NCBI GenBank assembly: GCA_014378485.1
Contig: JACMNO010000093.1
Span: 1 to 64,000, forward strand
DNA: 64,000 bases
Reading direction: 5' to 3'
DNA from: Bacteroidia bacterium
GTDB lineage: Bacteria > Bacteroidota > Bacteroidia > B-17B0 > Aurantibacillaceae
Below the pieces are notes generated by a model. The model was not told the origin of the DNA and did no database searches. It saw only the letters and a list, made by a program, of their open reading frames with translations. Positions 44,036 through 55,500 of the stretch are shown here, one piece after another. Within the stretch, counting starts at the first letter, position 1, and every line of letters starts with the position of its first letter. A program made the translations under genes and the position numbers.

Positions 44036-47000
44036 ATGAGTAAAATAAAATTATTTCTGGTATTTATCTTATTTTTAAACTTTTACCAGGTATTTTCTCA
44101 GGGCCAAAACTGTAATACAGCTACTCCATTTTGTGATGCTCCAGGGGGTGCCGTTGTTCAGTTTCCAAACAACACTAATAACTCTGCGCAGGCCGGACCA
44201 AATTATGGTTGTTTAGGAAGCCAGCCAAATCCTGCCTGGTTTTACATTAAAACAACAGTTGCAGGCAATTATGTTTTCGATATTTCACAATCTACCGGTT
44301 GTGGCCCGAGTGCAGGCCTTGATGTTGACTTTATTGCCTGGGGACCATTTACTAATCCATTAACAGCATGTAATAATCTTACATCAGGCGCTATAGTTGA
44401 TTGCGGTTTTTCTACTTCGCCAAATGAACAGTTAAATATTACCGGTGCACCTGCTGGTCAATATTATATTATTTTGCTGACTAACTTTTCTAATAGTCCT
44501 GGATGCATTGCATTTGGAAACGTTGGAACAAATCCTACGGATTGTTCAATAACCTGTGCATCCGTTTTATCAGGCCCGGGGATTGTTAATTATCCTTCAA
44601 CCAATGCCGGTGCAGGTACACCTGCCACACCAATGCCTTCTACAGTTTCCTGTAATTCAGGTGTTTTAGATATGTATGCTACAAACTTAAGCCCTTTTGG
44701 AAATCCAATTACCCCTGCTTTACTTACCACGTTTCCAAATAATAACAATGCTTCAAATTCTATTGGCTGGCTCGAAGGCGGAGTTCCAATCGCTTGTTTT
44801 GGTTCAGGAGGAGGATGTCAGCCACTAACTCCAAATTACAATATGTTACTTCAATGGAGTTACATGAGTCCCTCCGCCGTTAATTCTTTTACAATGTGCG
44901 AAAATAATACAGCCGAACCCAATATGGCCGTTACTGTTAAAGACCTAGCAACCGACGTGCTTTTGCCGGGATTTACCTGGAATGATGATGGCTCTTGTCA
45001 AACCTATAATGTACCTGCCGGAGCTATTAAAGGAATAACTACATGGGGCTCAACATGTGGCGCCTGTTTAACCAGTGTAACAGATTGGGGAGCTGCTCAA
45101 TTTAATCCGGCTGCAGCCAGTGTTGGCACGCATACAATCACCTATTCATTTAATCCGCAGAAAGCTGGTTGCCCAACTTACACAACCCAGGTTGTAATAA
45201 CAGTAACCAATCCATATAACGCTGCATTCGTAACTCCGGGTCCTTATTGCAGTAATGCAGGATGTGCAACTTTAACACCTTCCAACACCTATACTGTTGG
45301 CACGGGTACCTGGTCTGGAACCGGAGTTTCAGGAAGTACATTTTGTCCGGCAACTTCGGGCGTTGGTTCATTTCCGGTTACTTATACTATAGGGACCAGT
45401 GCTACCTGTATGGCAACCCAAACAAATACAATTACTGTAAATGCAATTCCAACGGCAAATGCAGGATCTCCTGCGGTATTAACCTGTACAAATACGAGTG
45501 CTGTTTTATCAGGATCAGGTGGATCAACATATTCCTGGACTGGTCCGGCTGGAGGAATATCCTCAGGTGCAAATACAGCCACTCCAACGGTAACATTAGT
45601 TGGAACATATACTGTTTTAGTTGCTAATGGAACTTGTACCAATACCGCTACAGTTGCAGTAACCCAAAGCGTTTCACCGCCTAGTCCAACAGCCTCAAGC
45701 TCGTCAACAATAACTTGTACTTCAACAACTGCTGCATTAAACGCCACAGGAGGTGCAAGCTACAGTTGGTCTGGAACGGGTATTATTTCCGGCGGAAATA
45801 CGGCAACTCCTGTTGTTAATGGAGCAGGTCCCTATGTTGTTACCGTTACAGCAGCTAACGGATGTACTGCTACTGCAAGCACAAATGTTCCCCAAAATGT
45901 TACCCCTCCTACTCCAACAGCAAGTAACAATACAACTTTAACCTGTAATACTACATCTGCTGTATTAACTGCAAGTGGTGGTGGAAGTTATAACTGGTCA
46001 GGAACAGGAATTATATCTGGTGGGAATACGGCAAATCCGACTGTTAGCGGTACCGGACCATATGTTGTAACAGTTACAGCTGCAAATGGTTGTACTGCTT
46101 CGGCCAGTACAAATGTTGTCCAGAATAATACGCCTCCTTCTCCTACCGCTTCAAGTTCAGGTCCTTTAACATGTACAATTACAACTGTTACTTTAACCGG
46201 TACAAGTGGCGGTTCATATGTATGGTCAGGACCAGGAATTGTTAGTGGTGGTTCAACGGCAACCCCTTTAGTAAATCTAACAGGACCTTACACTGTAACT
46301 GTTACAGCTGCAAACGGATGCACTGCAACTGCAAATACTACAGTTACTCAAAATACGGTAGTTCCAAGTCTTACCATGCCGGCAACACAAACTATTACCT
46401 GTACGGCTCCAACTGTAACATTAATAGCTTCTTCATCTCCATCTAATTGTAACCCGGTTTGGACTGGTGGCGTAACAAGTGGCTCCGGAAGTTTTACTGC
46501 AACTGCATCTTCTGCAAATAATTATACATTAACTATTACAGATCCAGCTAACGGATGTTTTAATTCCGGTATAACTCAAGTTGTTCCAAGTGCAGGATTT
46601 CCAGTTGTAACGACCTCAGCTTCAAACGATATAACATGTACAACAACTACAGCACAAGTGGTAGCTACAACTACATCTTCACCAGTTTCATTTAGCTGGG
46701 CCGGATCTGGAATTACATCAGGAGCTGCAACATCAACTGCCAATGTGAATGCCAGTGGTCAATATACGGTTGTAGTTCAAAACACAACATCAATGTGTAG
46801 TTCCACTCTAACCGTTGATGTTGTTTTAAATAATACTCCTCCATCGGTTTCTATAACTACATCAGGAACTAATAATGGTACAATAACATGTACTAATACA
46901 ATGGTAACAATAACTCCAACAGTGTCGCCTTCTGGCTCATCGTTCACCTATACATGGAGCGCAAGCACGGGAACAATTACTAATCAAGCTAACGCTACAT

Positions 47001-48898
47001 TTACTGCTGCAGGGGTTTATACCTTAGCAGTAACTAATACATTAACAGGTTGTGTATCTACATCTACTAACTCAGGTAATACGTTTACAGTAACAGCCGA
47101 TAATTCTGTGCCAACATTATCTTTAGCAACAACAGGAACAGTAATGACCACTTGTTCTTCACCAAACGCAACTTTATCTGCCTCAAGCGATGCCGGTGCT
47201 AACGCGATATACACGTGGATAACACCTACTTCTGCAACCATAACAGGCAATCCGCTTATTAACTCTGCAACAGGGGTATATTCCGTTTCCGTAACCAATA
47301 CTCTTACAGGTTGTACAAATACAATGGCATTGTCACAGAACACAGTAGAAGTTGTAGCAGACTCTGGCACTCCTTCTGTGACCTTAACGTCAAACTCTCT
47401 GTCTATTACCTGTTCAAATCCTACACCTAGCCTGTCTATCACTACTAATACAACTGTTACTTATAATTGGACACCAACGGCGGGGATAGTTTCAGGAACA
47501 GAAACAACAGCTACTCCTTCCTTCAGTGCACAAGGAACATATAGTTTAGTTGTAACCAACAATTCAAGTGGTTGTTCTACAAGCGTTTCAGGAAATGTAA
47601 TAAATGTTGTATTAGATAATGCACCTCCTGTAATTTCATTATCATCAGCTACTAATAATGGAACTATTACATGTTTCAATCCATCTGTCGTAGCAACTCC
47701 TACAATTACCTCTCCTAGCAGTAATTTAACATATACGTGGAGTTCTGGATCGGGTATTTCAACTCCTGTTAACCAGGCCAGCGCTACTTTTACAGCGACT
47801 GGAGTTTATACTTTAGCAGTTACAAATACTTTAACAGGTTGTGTGACTACCGGAACGAACTCTACTAATACATTTACAGTTTCTATCGATACAATTACTC
47901 CATCAGCTACTATCAATGTAGCAACCACTAATTCAATAATAGGATGTGGGGCAAGTAATGGAACAGTAACATTAAGCAGTTCAATTACCGGCACAAATAA
48001 CATAATTACATGGTTACCTAATAATGTATCGAGTCCAACATTAGATGTTACATCTGCCAATGTTTATACTTTAGTGGTTGTTGATGCAATTAATGGTTGC
48101 TCAGTAACTCCACAATATACTGTAAATGGCAACACTAATCCTCCTCAGAATGTTGATGCCGGAACTTTTGCTGCTATTCCTTGCGGAACACCTACTCTTG
48201 CTTTAAACGGTACAACAACATCAACAGATGTTGTAACTTATGACTGGTCAGGACCAAATGCTGGTAGTATTATTTCTCCTAGCAATATTTCAAATCCGGT
48301 AGTAATGGATGCGGGTGTTTATACTTTAACAGTTACGAACTCCTTCGGTTGTTCTGCCACAGCAACAATTAATGTTACTCAGGGAAATGTTGTAGCTACT
48401 TTTACAGCCAGTCCTACCAGTGGCATATCTCCTTTAGTAGTTGCGTTTACAGATGGAAGTATTGGTGCTACAGGATTTAACTGGAACTTTGGGGATGCAG
48501 CCACTTCCTCGGCACAAAATCCAAGTCATACATTTACAACCGGTACATATACAGTTCTTTTAACAGTAACATCTGGTCCATGCTCAGATACTGCTACTGT
48601 TGTAATTACTGTGGAAGATCCTTTTTCAATAGAAATACCAAATGTATTTACGCCCAACAATGATGGATCAAATGATATATTTACAATAAAATCAACGGGT
48701 GTGAACGAAATTTCTTTACAGGTATTTAGTCGTTGGGGCCAGAAGTTATATGAATTTGCTGGACCAAAAGCTTCCTGGGATGGATTAACTCCACAAGGCA
48801 GCCAGGTTCCTGAAGGCACGTATTTTTACTTTGTAAAAGCTACAGGATTTGATGGAACCGAGATTGAAAAAAATGGAACGGTTAATCTTTTCCGTTAA
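44036..48898 (+). CDS. Giant secreted adhesin 2 (T9SS type B cargo)
   Basis: This protein is 1620 aa from ATG 44036, where a proper signal peptide starts ('MSKIKLFLVFILFLNFYQVF'); the longer frame to 43931 overlaps the upstream gene. The N-terminal ~170 residues form a Cys-rich beta domain ('NCNTATPFCDAPGGAVVQF', 'PNPAWFYIKTTVAGNY'). A further unrecognised region runs to about 470. Then come Ig-like repeats of ~76 aa (from about 480), a module shared with adhesin 1, a PKD domain (about 1455-1530) and the T9SS type B C-terminus. The repeats are rich in Ser/Thr and contain paired Cys. It is probably a cell-surface adhesin. Confidence 0.88.
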   Translation: MSKIKLFLVFILFLNFYQVFSQGQNCNTATPFCDAPGGAVVQFPNNTNNSAQAGPNYGCLGSQPNPAWFYIKTTVAGNYVFDISQSTGCGPSAGLDVDFIAWGPFTNPLTACNNLTSGAIVDCGFSTSPNEQLNITGAPAGQYYIILLTNFSNSPGCIAFGNVGTNPTDCSITCASVLSGPGIVNYPSTNAGAGTPATPMPSTVSCNSGVLDMYATNLSPFGNPITPALLTTFPNNNNASNSIGWLEGGVPIACFGSGGGCQPLTPNYNMLLQWSYMSPSAVNSFTMCENNTAEPNMAVTVKDLATDVLLPGFTWNDDGSCQTYNVPAGAIKGITTWGSTCGACLTSVTDWGAAQFNPAAASVGTHTITYSFNPQKAGCPTYTTQVVITVTNPYNAAFVTPGPYCSNAGCATLTPSNTYTVGTGTWSGTGVSGSTFCPATSGVGSFPVTYTIGTSATCMATQTNTITVNAIPTANAGSPAVLTCTNTSAVLSGSGGSTYSWTGPAGGISSGANTATPTVTLVGTYTVLVANGTCTNTATVAVTQSVSPPSPTASSSSTITCTSTTAALNATGGASYSWSGTGIISGGNTATPVVNGAGPYVVTVTAANGCTATASTNVPQNVTPPTPTASNNTTLTCNTTSAVLTASGGGSYNWSGTGIISGGNTANPTVSGTGPYVVTVTAANGCTASASTNVVQNNTPPSPTASSSGPLTCTITTVTLTGTSGGSYVWSGPGIVSGGSTATPLVNLTGPYTVTVTAANGCTATANTTVTQNTVVPSLTMPATQTITCTAPTVTLIASSSPSNCNPVWTGGVTSGSGSFTATASSANNYTLTITDPANGCFNSGITQVVPSAGFPVVTTSASNDITCTTTTAQVVATTTSSPVSFSWAGSGITSGAATSTANVNASGQYTVVVQNTTSMCSSTLTVDVVLNNTPPSVSITTSGTNNGTITCTNTMVTITPTVSPSGSSFTYTWSASTGTITNQANATFTAAGVYTLAVTNTLTGCVSTSTNSGNTFTVTADNSVPTLSLATTGTVMTTCSSPNATLSASSDAGANAIYTWITPTSATITGNPLINSATGVYSVSVTNTLTGCTNTMALSQNTVEVVADSGTPSVTLTSNSLSITCSNPTPSLSITTNTTVTYNWTPTAGIVSGTETTATPSFSAQGTYSLVVTNNSSGCSTSVSGNVINVVLDNAPPVISLSSATNNGTITCFNPSVVATPTITSPSSNLTYTWSSGSGISTPVNQASATFTATGVYTLAVTNTLTGCVTTGTNSTNTFTVSIDTITPSATINVATTNSIIGCGASNGTVTLSSSITGTNNIITWLPNNVSSPTLDVTSANVYTLVVVDAINGCSVTPQYTVNGNTNPPQNVDAGTFAAIPCGTPTLALNGTTTSTDVVTYDWSGPNAGSIISPSNISNPVVMDAGVYTLTVTNSFGCSATATINVTQGNVVATFTASPTSGISPLVVAFTDGSIGATGFNWNFGDAATSSAQNPSHTFTTGTYTVLLTVTSGPCSDTATVVITVEDPFSIEIPNVFTPNNDGSNDIFTIKSTGVNEISLQVFSRWGQKLYEFAGPKASWDGLTPQGSQVPEGTYFYFVKATGFDGTEIEKNGTVNLFR
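45485..46400 (+). repeat. Tandem ~228-bp repeats inside adhesin 2
   Basis: First-Cys codons lie at 45485, 45716, 45944, 46172 and 46400: spacings of 231, 228, 228 and 228 bp. The unit pattern 'YNWSGTGIISGGNTANPTV' recurs with small changes. Confidence 0.85.
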
Positions 48899-48913
48899 AA
48901 AATAGTTTATCAT

Positions 48914-48949
48914 AAAAAAGAGCTTTTCATTTGAAAGGCTCTTTTTTTT
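48914..48949 (+). terminator. Rho-independent terminator after adhesin 2
   Basis: AAAAAAGAGC (48914-48923) pairs with GCTCTTTTTT (from 48938). The inner CTTTT/GAAAG bases can extend the stem, and a run of eight T follows. Confidence 0.85.
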
Positions 48950-49092
48950 GCCCGTATTTTAACATATTTATTTTAAGTTAATTGAAAGTAAATAATCTTA
49001 AAATGCCTAAATTTAGATCCGAATAAATATAAATAATCAGATACTCAATAAATTAATTAAAACTAGCAACTATTAATATAATTCTTTAAAAA

Positions 49093-49485
49093 ATGAAAAC
49101 TTACACTTTAAAAACTTTTGCATTTATATTTTTATTTATGCTGATTAACAAACTGTCTTATTCACAAAGAAAGCAGGAAGTTCAACCACTGGTAGTTTTA
49201 CCTGAGAGTTATTATAAAGGGCAGGAAGAAAAAAGAAAATATGCTGAAGCAAATAAGCCTTCTGGCGTAAAAACTATGACCTTAACTACATTTTACCCGG
49301 AGACTTCTATAAAATTTGAAGAACCTGCTAATCCTGAAATAATGGCTAAAAACATGTTAAATACTACTACAGTTCCATCCGATTTTCCAACTTACAATTC
49401 ACGTACCATGAATGAAAAAGATTATGAAGGTGCTGTATATAGATGGTTTAAGGCAAACCCTTCTTATAGAAAAAATAATAAATAA
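49093..49485 (+). CDS. Small secreted protein upstream of adhesin 3
   Basis: This 130-aa protein has a signal peptide (cleavage near 'KLSYSQ', 25). The mature part is hydrophilic, basic and acidic in turn, with no Cys and no known domain. It lies 26 bp before adhesin 3 and is almost certainly in the same transcript. It follows the pattern of one small secreted protein before each adhesin, but its sequence differs from the others. Confidence 0.7.
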   Translation: MKTYTLKTFAFIFLFMLINKLSYSQRKQEVQPLVVLPESYYKGQEEKRKYAEANKPSGVKTMTLTTFYPETSIKFEEPANPEIMAKNMLNTTTVPSDFPTYNSRTMNEKDYEGAVYRWFKANPSYRKNNK

Positions 49486-49511
49486 TATTTATCATAAAAT
49501 AAACCAACCCT

Positions 49512-52500
49512 ATGAAATCAAGTTTACTTAAAGTATTTATTTTTATTTTTTCTGTTTTATCTTTAAATTTATACTCTCAGTCATTAGGAAACAACACCTG
49601 TGCTACCGCAGTAAGTATTCCAACAACCGGTGTTTGTGTAACCGGCAATAACACTACTGCTACTGCTACAGGCGATGGTGGAGCGAGTTGTTTTACTGTG
49701 GAAAACGGTGTATGGTTTAAATTTGTTGCCCCAACAAGCGGAGTAGTTAACATTACAACAAATGATATTGCTACTAATTTTAACTCTCAATTAACTTTAT
49801 TTTCAGGTACCTGCGGATCTTTATCTGAAATGGCTTGTAATGATAACATAAGTGGTTCTAACCAAAATGCTTTAATATCAGCAAGTTGTTTAGTCCCTGG
49901 GCAAACATATTATGTAATGTTAGATGGTTATGCCGGAGCTACCGGAACATTTTGCGTTAAAATTACTACCGTTACTAACCCGTTAAATGATTTATGCTCT
50001 TGCGCAACTAATATTCCAATTAACGGATCATGTTTAACAAATCAGACTACAGTTGGAGCAACAGATAACTGGACAGGTGTAGTGGGTTGTCAGTCGGCTG
50101 ACGGGCATGGAGATGTGTGGTACACATTTGTTGCAGATTCATCTTCAGTTAAATTTACCGTTACCTCCGGTACTATGGGAGGAAATGTGGAGATGGTATT
50201 GGCAAGTGCTAATAGTTGCTCTTCAACTTTTTCTACAAATGCAACCTATTGTTCTTCATCCGTTTCTTCAAATACTTTTTTAAATTTAACCATCGGCGCA
50301 ACATACTATTTAACTATTTCGTCAACTGGAGCAGCAGGAACTTTTTCTATTTGTGGATTATCAAGCACTCCTCCCCCGGTTCCAGGTCAAAATTGTTCAA
50401 CAGCTGCTTTCTTATGCTCAGATGCCTCATTTGGCCAGGCATCGTCAACAGCAGGATTTGGTATTCAGGAAGTTACGCCCTCTAACTCTTGCTGGGGAAG
50501 TGGTGGTGAAAGACAATCAAGATGGTACAAATTTACTGTTGGAGCAACGGGAACACTAGGTTTTGAAATTAAACCAAACGTAATATCTGATGATTATGAC
50601 TGGGCATTATGGGATATCACCACTGCAGGTTGCCCTACTACTTTGAGTGCAACTCCTGATGCGATAGCTTGTAACTGGTATGGAACAACGAATTCATTTA
50701 CAGACGTAGAAGGATCTACAGGATTAAGCACCTATACAACGGCTGCTGATATTTGTGCCTTTCAATCCGGTGCTACGGATCAGGGAAATCCCGGTTGCGT
50801 GCCATTATCCTTTTTAAATTATCAGAACAGCACTTGGGGACCAATTTCAGTTGAAGCAGGGCATACGTATGCGATCTTAATAGATAACTTTTCAACTTCC
50901 AATAATGGCTTTTCATTTGATTTTGCAGGAACAGCTCATATCGGGCCGGTAGCAGATTTTATAACATTAAAATCATGTACAACCGCATCTCTCATTTCTG
51001 CACCAAGTGCTTCTAATACTGCCTATAACTGGAATTACGGAGATGGTAGTACGTCCACAACCTCTTATTCTGTAACCCATACTTATACTGCGTCCGGAAC
51101 TTATTCTATTAGTTTGGGAGTTACAGATGCTTTAGGTTGTACCGCTGCTTATAATGATGTTTTGAATATTGGTAATCCCTCGTTAGTAGTTTCTCCAACC
51201 GAAACCATTTGTGCAGGCAATACAGCTACTTTATTAGCAACAGCTATTCCAAATAATCCTCAATTAACTTTTTCCAATACAACTGCAGTGGCAATACCGG
51301 ACAATAATACAACCGGTGTATCATCAACCGTAACGGTTTCAGGAATTGCACCAGCTACTATTAGCACTAATCAAATGGTTAAGGTGTGTTTGAATATTAC
51401 CCATACATGGGATGCGGATTTAGACATAGTTTTAACATGCCCTAGTGGAAACACCGTTATATTAACAAGTGACAACGGGGGAAGTGGCGATAATTACGGC
51501 AATACATGTTTTACAGGCTTAATTTCTACAGATGTTGCTGCAGGAATTGCGCCGGCAGTTGCACCATTTAATACCGGTTCAGGATATTATAGTCCTGAGA
51601 GTAGTTTAACTGCGCTGAATTCCTGTAATATTAATGGAAACTGGGTATTAAATATTAAAGATGATTTAGCAGGTGAATCCGGAATTTTAAATAGCTGGAG
51701 TATGACTTTTAATTCAACTTCAAATGCAGTAACTTATTCATGGACGCCTTCAGGTACTTTATCATCAGCTACGTCAAGCAGCCCTACCGCATCACCAACA
51801 ACAACAACCATTTACACAGTAACAGCGATAGATTTGCAGGGCTGTACCTCAACTGGTACAACTCAGGTTGTGGTTAACCCTTTGCCAACTCCAACAATCA
51901 CTTCAACAAATACATTATGTTTAGGGAGTTCTTTAACGTTTACCGGTACCGGTGCTAGCACATACACTTGGTCTTCTATAGCATCAGGAAATTTATCCTC
52001 CACAAATGGATCTACAGTTTCAGCTACACCAACAAGTACCGGAAGTATAACCTATTCTTTATCTGTAACTGGGGTAAATAGCTGTACTAATACCGCTACA
52101 AAAACTATAACGGTTAATCCCATACCTACTGCAAATGCGGGAAGTAGTGCGACTCTGACCTGTTCTAGCCCAACTATTTCTCTTTCCGGGTCCGGTGGAG
52201 GAACTTATTCATGGTCTGGACCAGGAATTGTTTCAGGGAGTACAACTTCAACGCCTTCTATAAATGCTCCTGGAATTTATAGTTTAGTTGTGACAAGTGC
52301 ATTTAATTGTAGTTCTCCAATTGCAACCGTTTCTATTTCTCAAAATACAACTACACCTCTGGTATCTGTATCTTCTAATACAAGTATTACCTGTGCGGCT
52401 CCAACAGTTACTTTAACAGGGTCTGCGGCACCTTCTACTGCTACACCAGTATGGAGTGGCGGTGTTGCTTCAGGCGCGAACAGTTATACCGCAACAGCAT

Positions 52501-55500
52501 CATCTGCGAACGTTTATACATTAACTGTAACTAACCCGGCAAATGGATGCTCAGCAGCAGCAAGTGTTACTGTTAGTCCAAGTGCAGGTTTACCTGTAGT
52601 ATCTACTGCAGTGATATCAAATTCTATTACATGTTCTTTAGCCACGGCTCAAGTCACACTTTCTAGTACTCCTGCCGGAAATACTTATAGTTGGTCCGGT
52701 CCTTCTGTAACAAGCGGGGGCACTTCTTCTGTGGTTACTGTAGGTGCTGGCGGAACCTATTCAGCGGTTGTAACCAATACTACCTCTGCGTGTTCTTCTT
52801 CTATAACCGTATTTGTGCCCACTAACACTACAGCTCCAACGCCAACAGCAACAACTAACGGAACATTAACTTGTAATTCATCTAGTTTAACTGTTCCGTT
52901 AAGTGTTAGTCCATCATCGGGTTTAACTTATACATGGACGGGAACCGGCATTACAAGCGGAGGATCAACCGCAACTCCAACCGTCAATTTACCGGGTACT
53001 TTTACTGTTGCAGTAACAAATACGGTAAATGGCTGTTCAAATACTGCTAATACTACTGTTACACAAAACACAGTGGCACCTTCAGTTACCGGGGCTGCAA
53101 CAAGTTCACTGAACTGTACTACGTCTACAGTGAATATAAGTGCAACAACTTCAGTTACTCCTGTTACTTATAACTGGTCCGGAACCGGAATAACTTCTGC
53201 TACTAATATCAGTACGATAACTGTAAATCAGGGGGGCTCTTTTACATATACGGTAACTAATACAGCAAATAGTTGTATTACAATTAATACCCTAACTGTT
53301 ATTCAAAACACAACAATACCAGTCGTAATAGGAGCTACGAGTGGTTCTTTGAATTGCACCGTTTTATCTGTCAATGCGAGTGCAACTACCAGCACTACAC
53401 CCGTATCATATAATTGGTCAGGAACAGGAATTACTTCTGCTACAAACATAAGTACTATCAGCGTTAATCAAGGGGGAACGTTTACTTACACTGTTACTAA
53501 TACTGCCAATAATTGTACGGCCACAAATACTGTTTCAGTAATTCAAAATACAGTTGTGCCTTTATTGTCAACATCCTCATCTGGTTCATTAACATGTACC
53601 ACTACTACTGCCAGTATCAATATCTCAACCACAGCAAGTCCGGTAAGTTATACCTGGACCGGAACAGGAATTACATCCGCCACCACGGGATCTTTAATAA
53701 CAGTTAACCAACCTGGAAATTTTAATTACACGGTGACAAATACCTTTAATAATTGTAAAGTTACAGGTGCTGAAGTTGTTGACCAGAATACTGTTACTCC
53801 ATCGGTGGTAGCTTCTAATACTGGTTCATTAAATTGTACAATTTCATCCATAGATGTAGTTGCCACAACAACTGTTACTCCAGTAACATATAATTGGAGT
53901 GGAGCTGGAATTACTGCTGGTGCAGGAACGGCTACCATAAGTGTTAATCAGGGTGGTACTTATAATTACACTGTTACTAATACAGATAATAATTGTAAAA
54001 CTATCGGATCTCAAGCTATTACTCAAAATACAATTGCACCATCTGTAGCTGGCGCTAATACAGGTTCCTTAAATTGTACAACTACCACAGTAAATGTAAG
54101 CGCAACAACTACCGCTACGCCTGTTTCATATAATTGGTCTGGGCCAGGTATTACAGCAGGCGCAGGAACAGGGACAATTACAGTAAGCCAAGGTGGAACA
54201 TATAATTATACTGTTACTAACACCGCAAATACATGTTCAACAACCGGTTCTCAAGCTATTACTCAAAATACCACAGCACCGATTGTAACTGGTGCCAATA
54301 CAGGGTCATTAAACTGTACAACTACCACTGTAAATGTAAGTGCAACTACTACCACAACGCCAGTCTCTTATAACTGGTCAGGTACAGGAATAACATCTGC
54401 AATTAATATTAGTACTATTACTGTAAATCAGGGTGGAACTTTTAACTATACAGTAACAAATACAGCTAATAATTGTACCGCAACAGGCTCGCAGGCCATT
54501 ACACAAAATACAACTGCGCCAATTGTTACAGCTGCCAATACAGGTTCATTAAATTGTACGACAACAACAATAAACGTGAGTGCTACTACTACGACCACCC
54601 CAGTTTCTTATAACTGGTCAGGCGCAGGTATTACTTCTGCCACAAATATCAGTACAATCACAGTCAATCAAGCAGGCACTTTTAATTTCACTGTAACCAA
54701 TACTACTAATAATTGTAAATCTACCGGATCACAATCTATAACGCAAAACACTATTTCGCCAACAGTAACAGGTGCTAACACAGGGTCTTTAAATTGTACA
54801 GTTTTAACGGTTAGCATAAGTGCAACCACCTCTGCAACTCCAGTCTCTTATAATTGGTCGGGGACAGGAATAACTTCAGCCACCAACATCAGTACAATAA
54901 CTGTGAATCAACCAGGAACTTTTAATTATACAGTTACTAATACGGCTAATAATTGTACGACAACAGGCTTACAATCAATTATTCAAAACACGGTAATACC
55001 AACTGTAACAATGCCAGCGTCGCAAACAATTACATGCGCTGCCCCAACTGTAACAATGATCGCTTCCGCTAACCCATCAACCTGTACACCAGTTTGGACG
55101 GGCGGTGTAGCAAGCGGTGTAAATAGTTATACGGCTGCTGCATCATCTGCAAATATTTATACATTAACTGTTACAAATCCATTTAATGGATGTGTGAATT
55201 CAGGAACAACACAGGTTTCACCAAGTGCCGGGTTCCCTTCTGTTACTACTTCTGTTACGAATTCACTTTCATGTACTGTGACTTCTGCACAAGTTGTTGC
55301 AACTACAACGTCATCCCCTGTAACTTATAACTGGTCAGGACCAGGAATTACAAGCGGCGCAACAACGACGAGCGCTTCAGTGAATGCTCCGGGACAATAT
55401 ACTGTAGTAGTAACCAATACACTTTCTTTATGTTCATCTACTTTAACAATTGGGGTTATACAAAATACAGTAGCACCAATCGTTACCGGAGCAACTTCAG

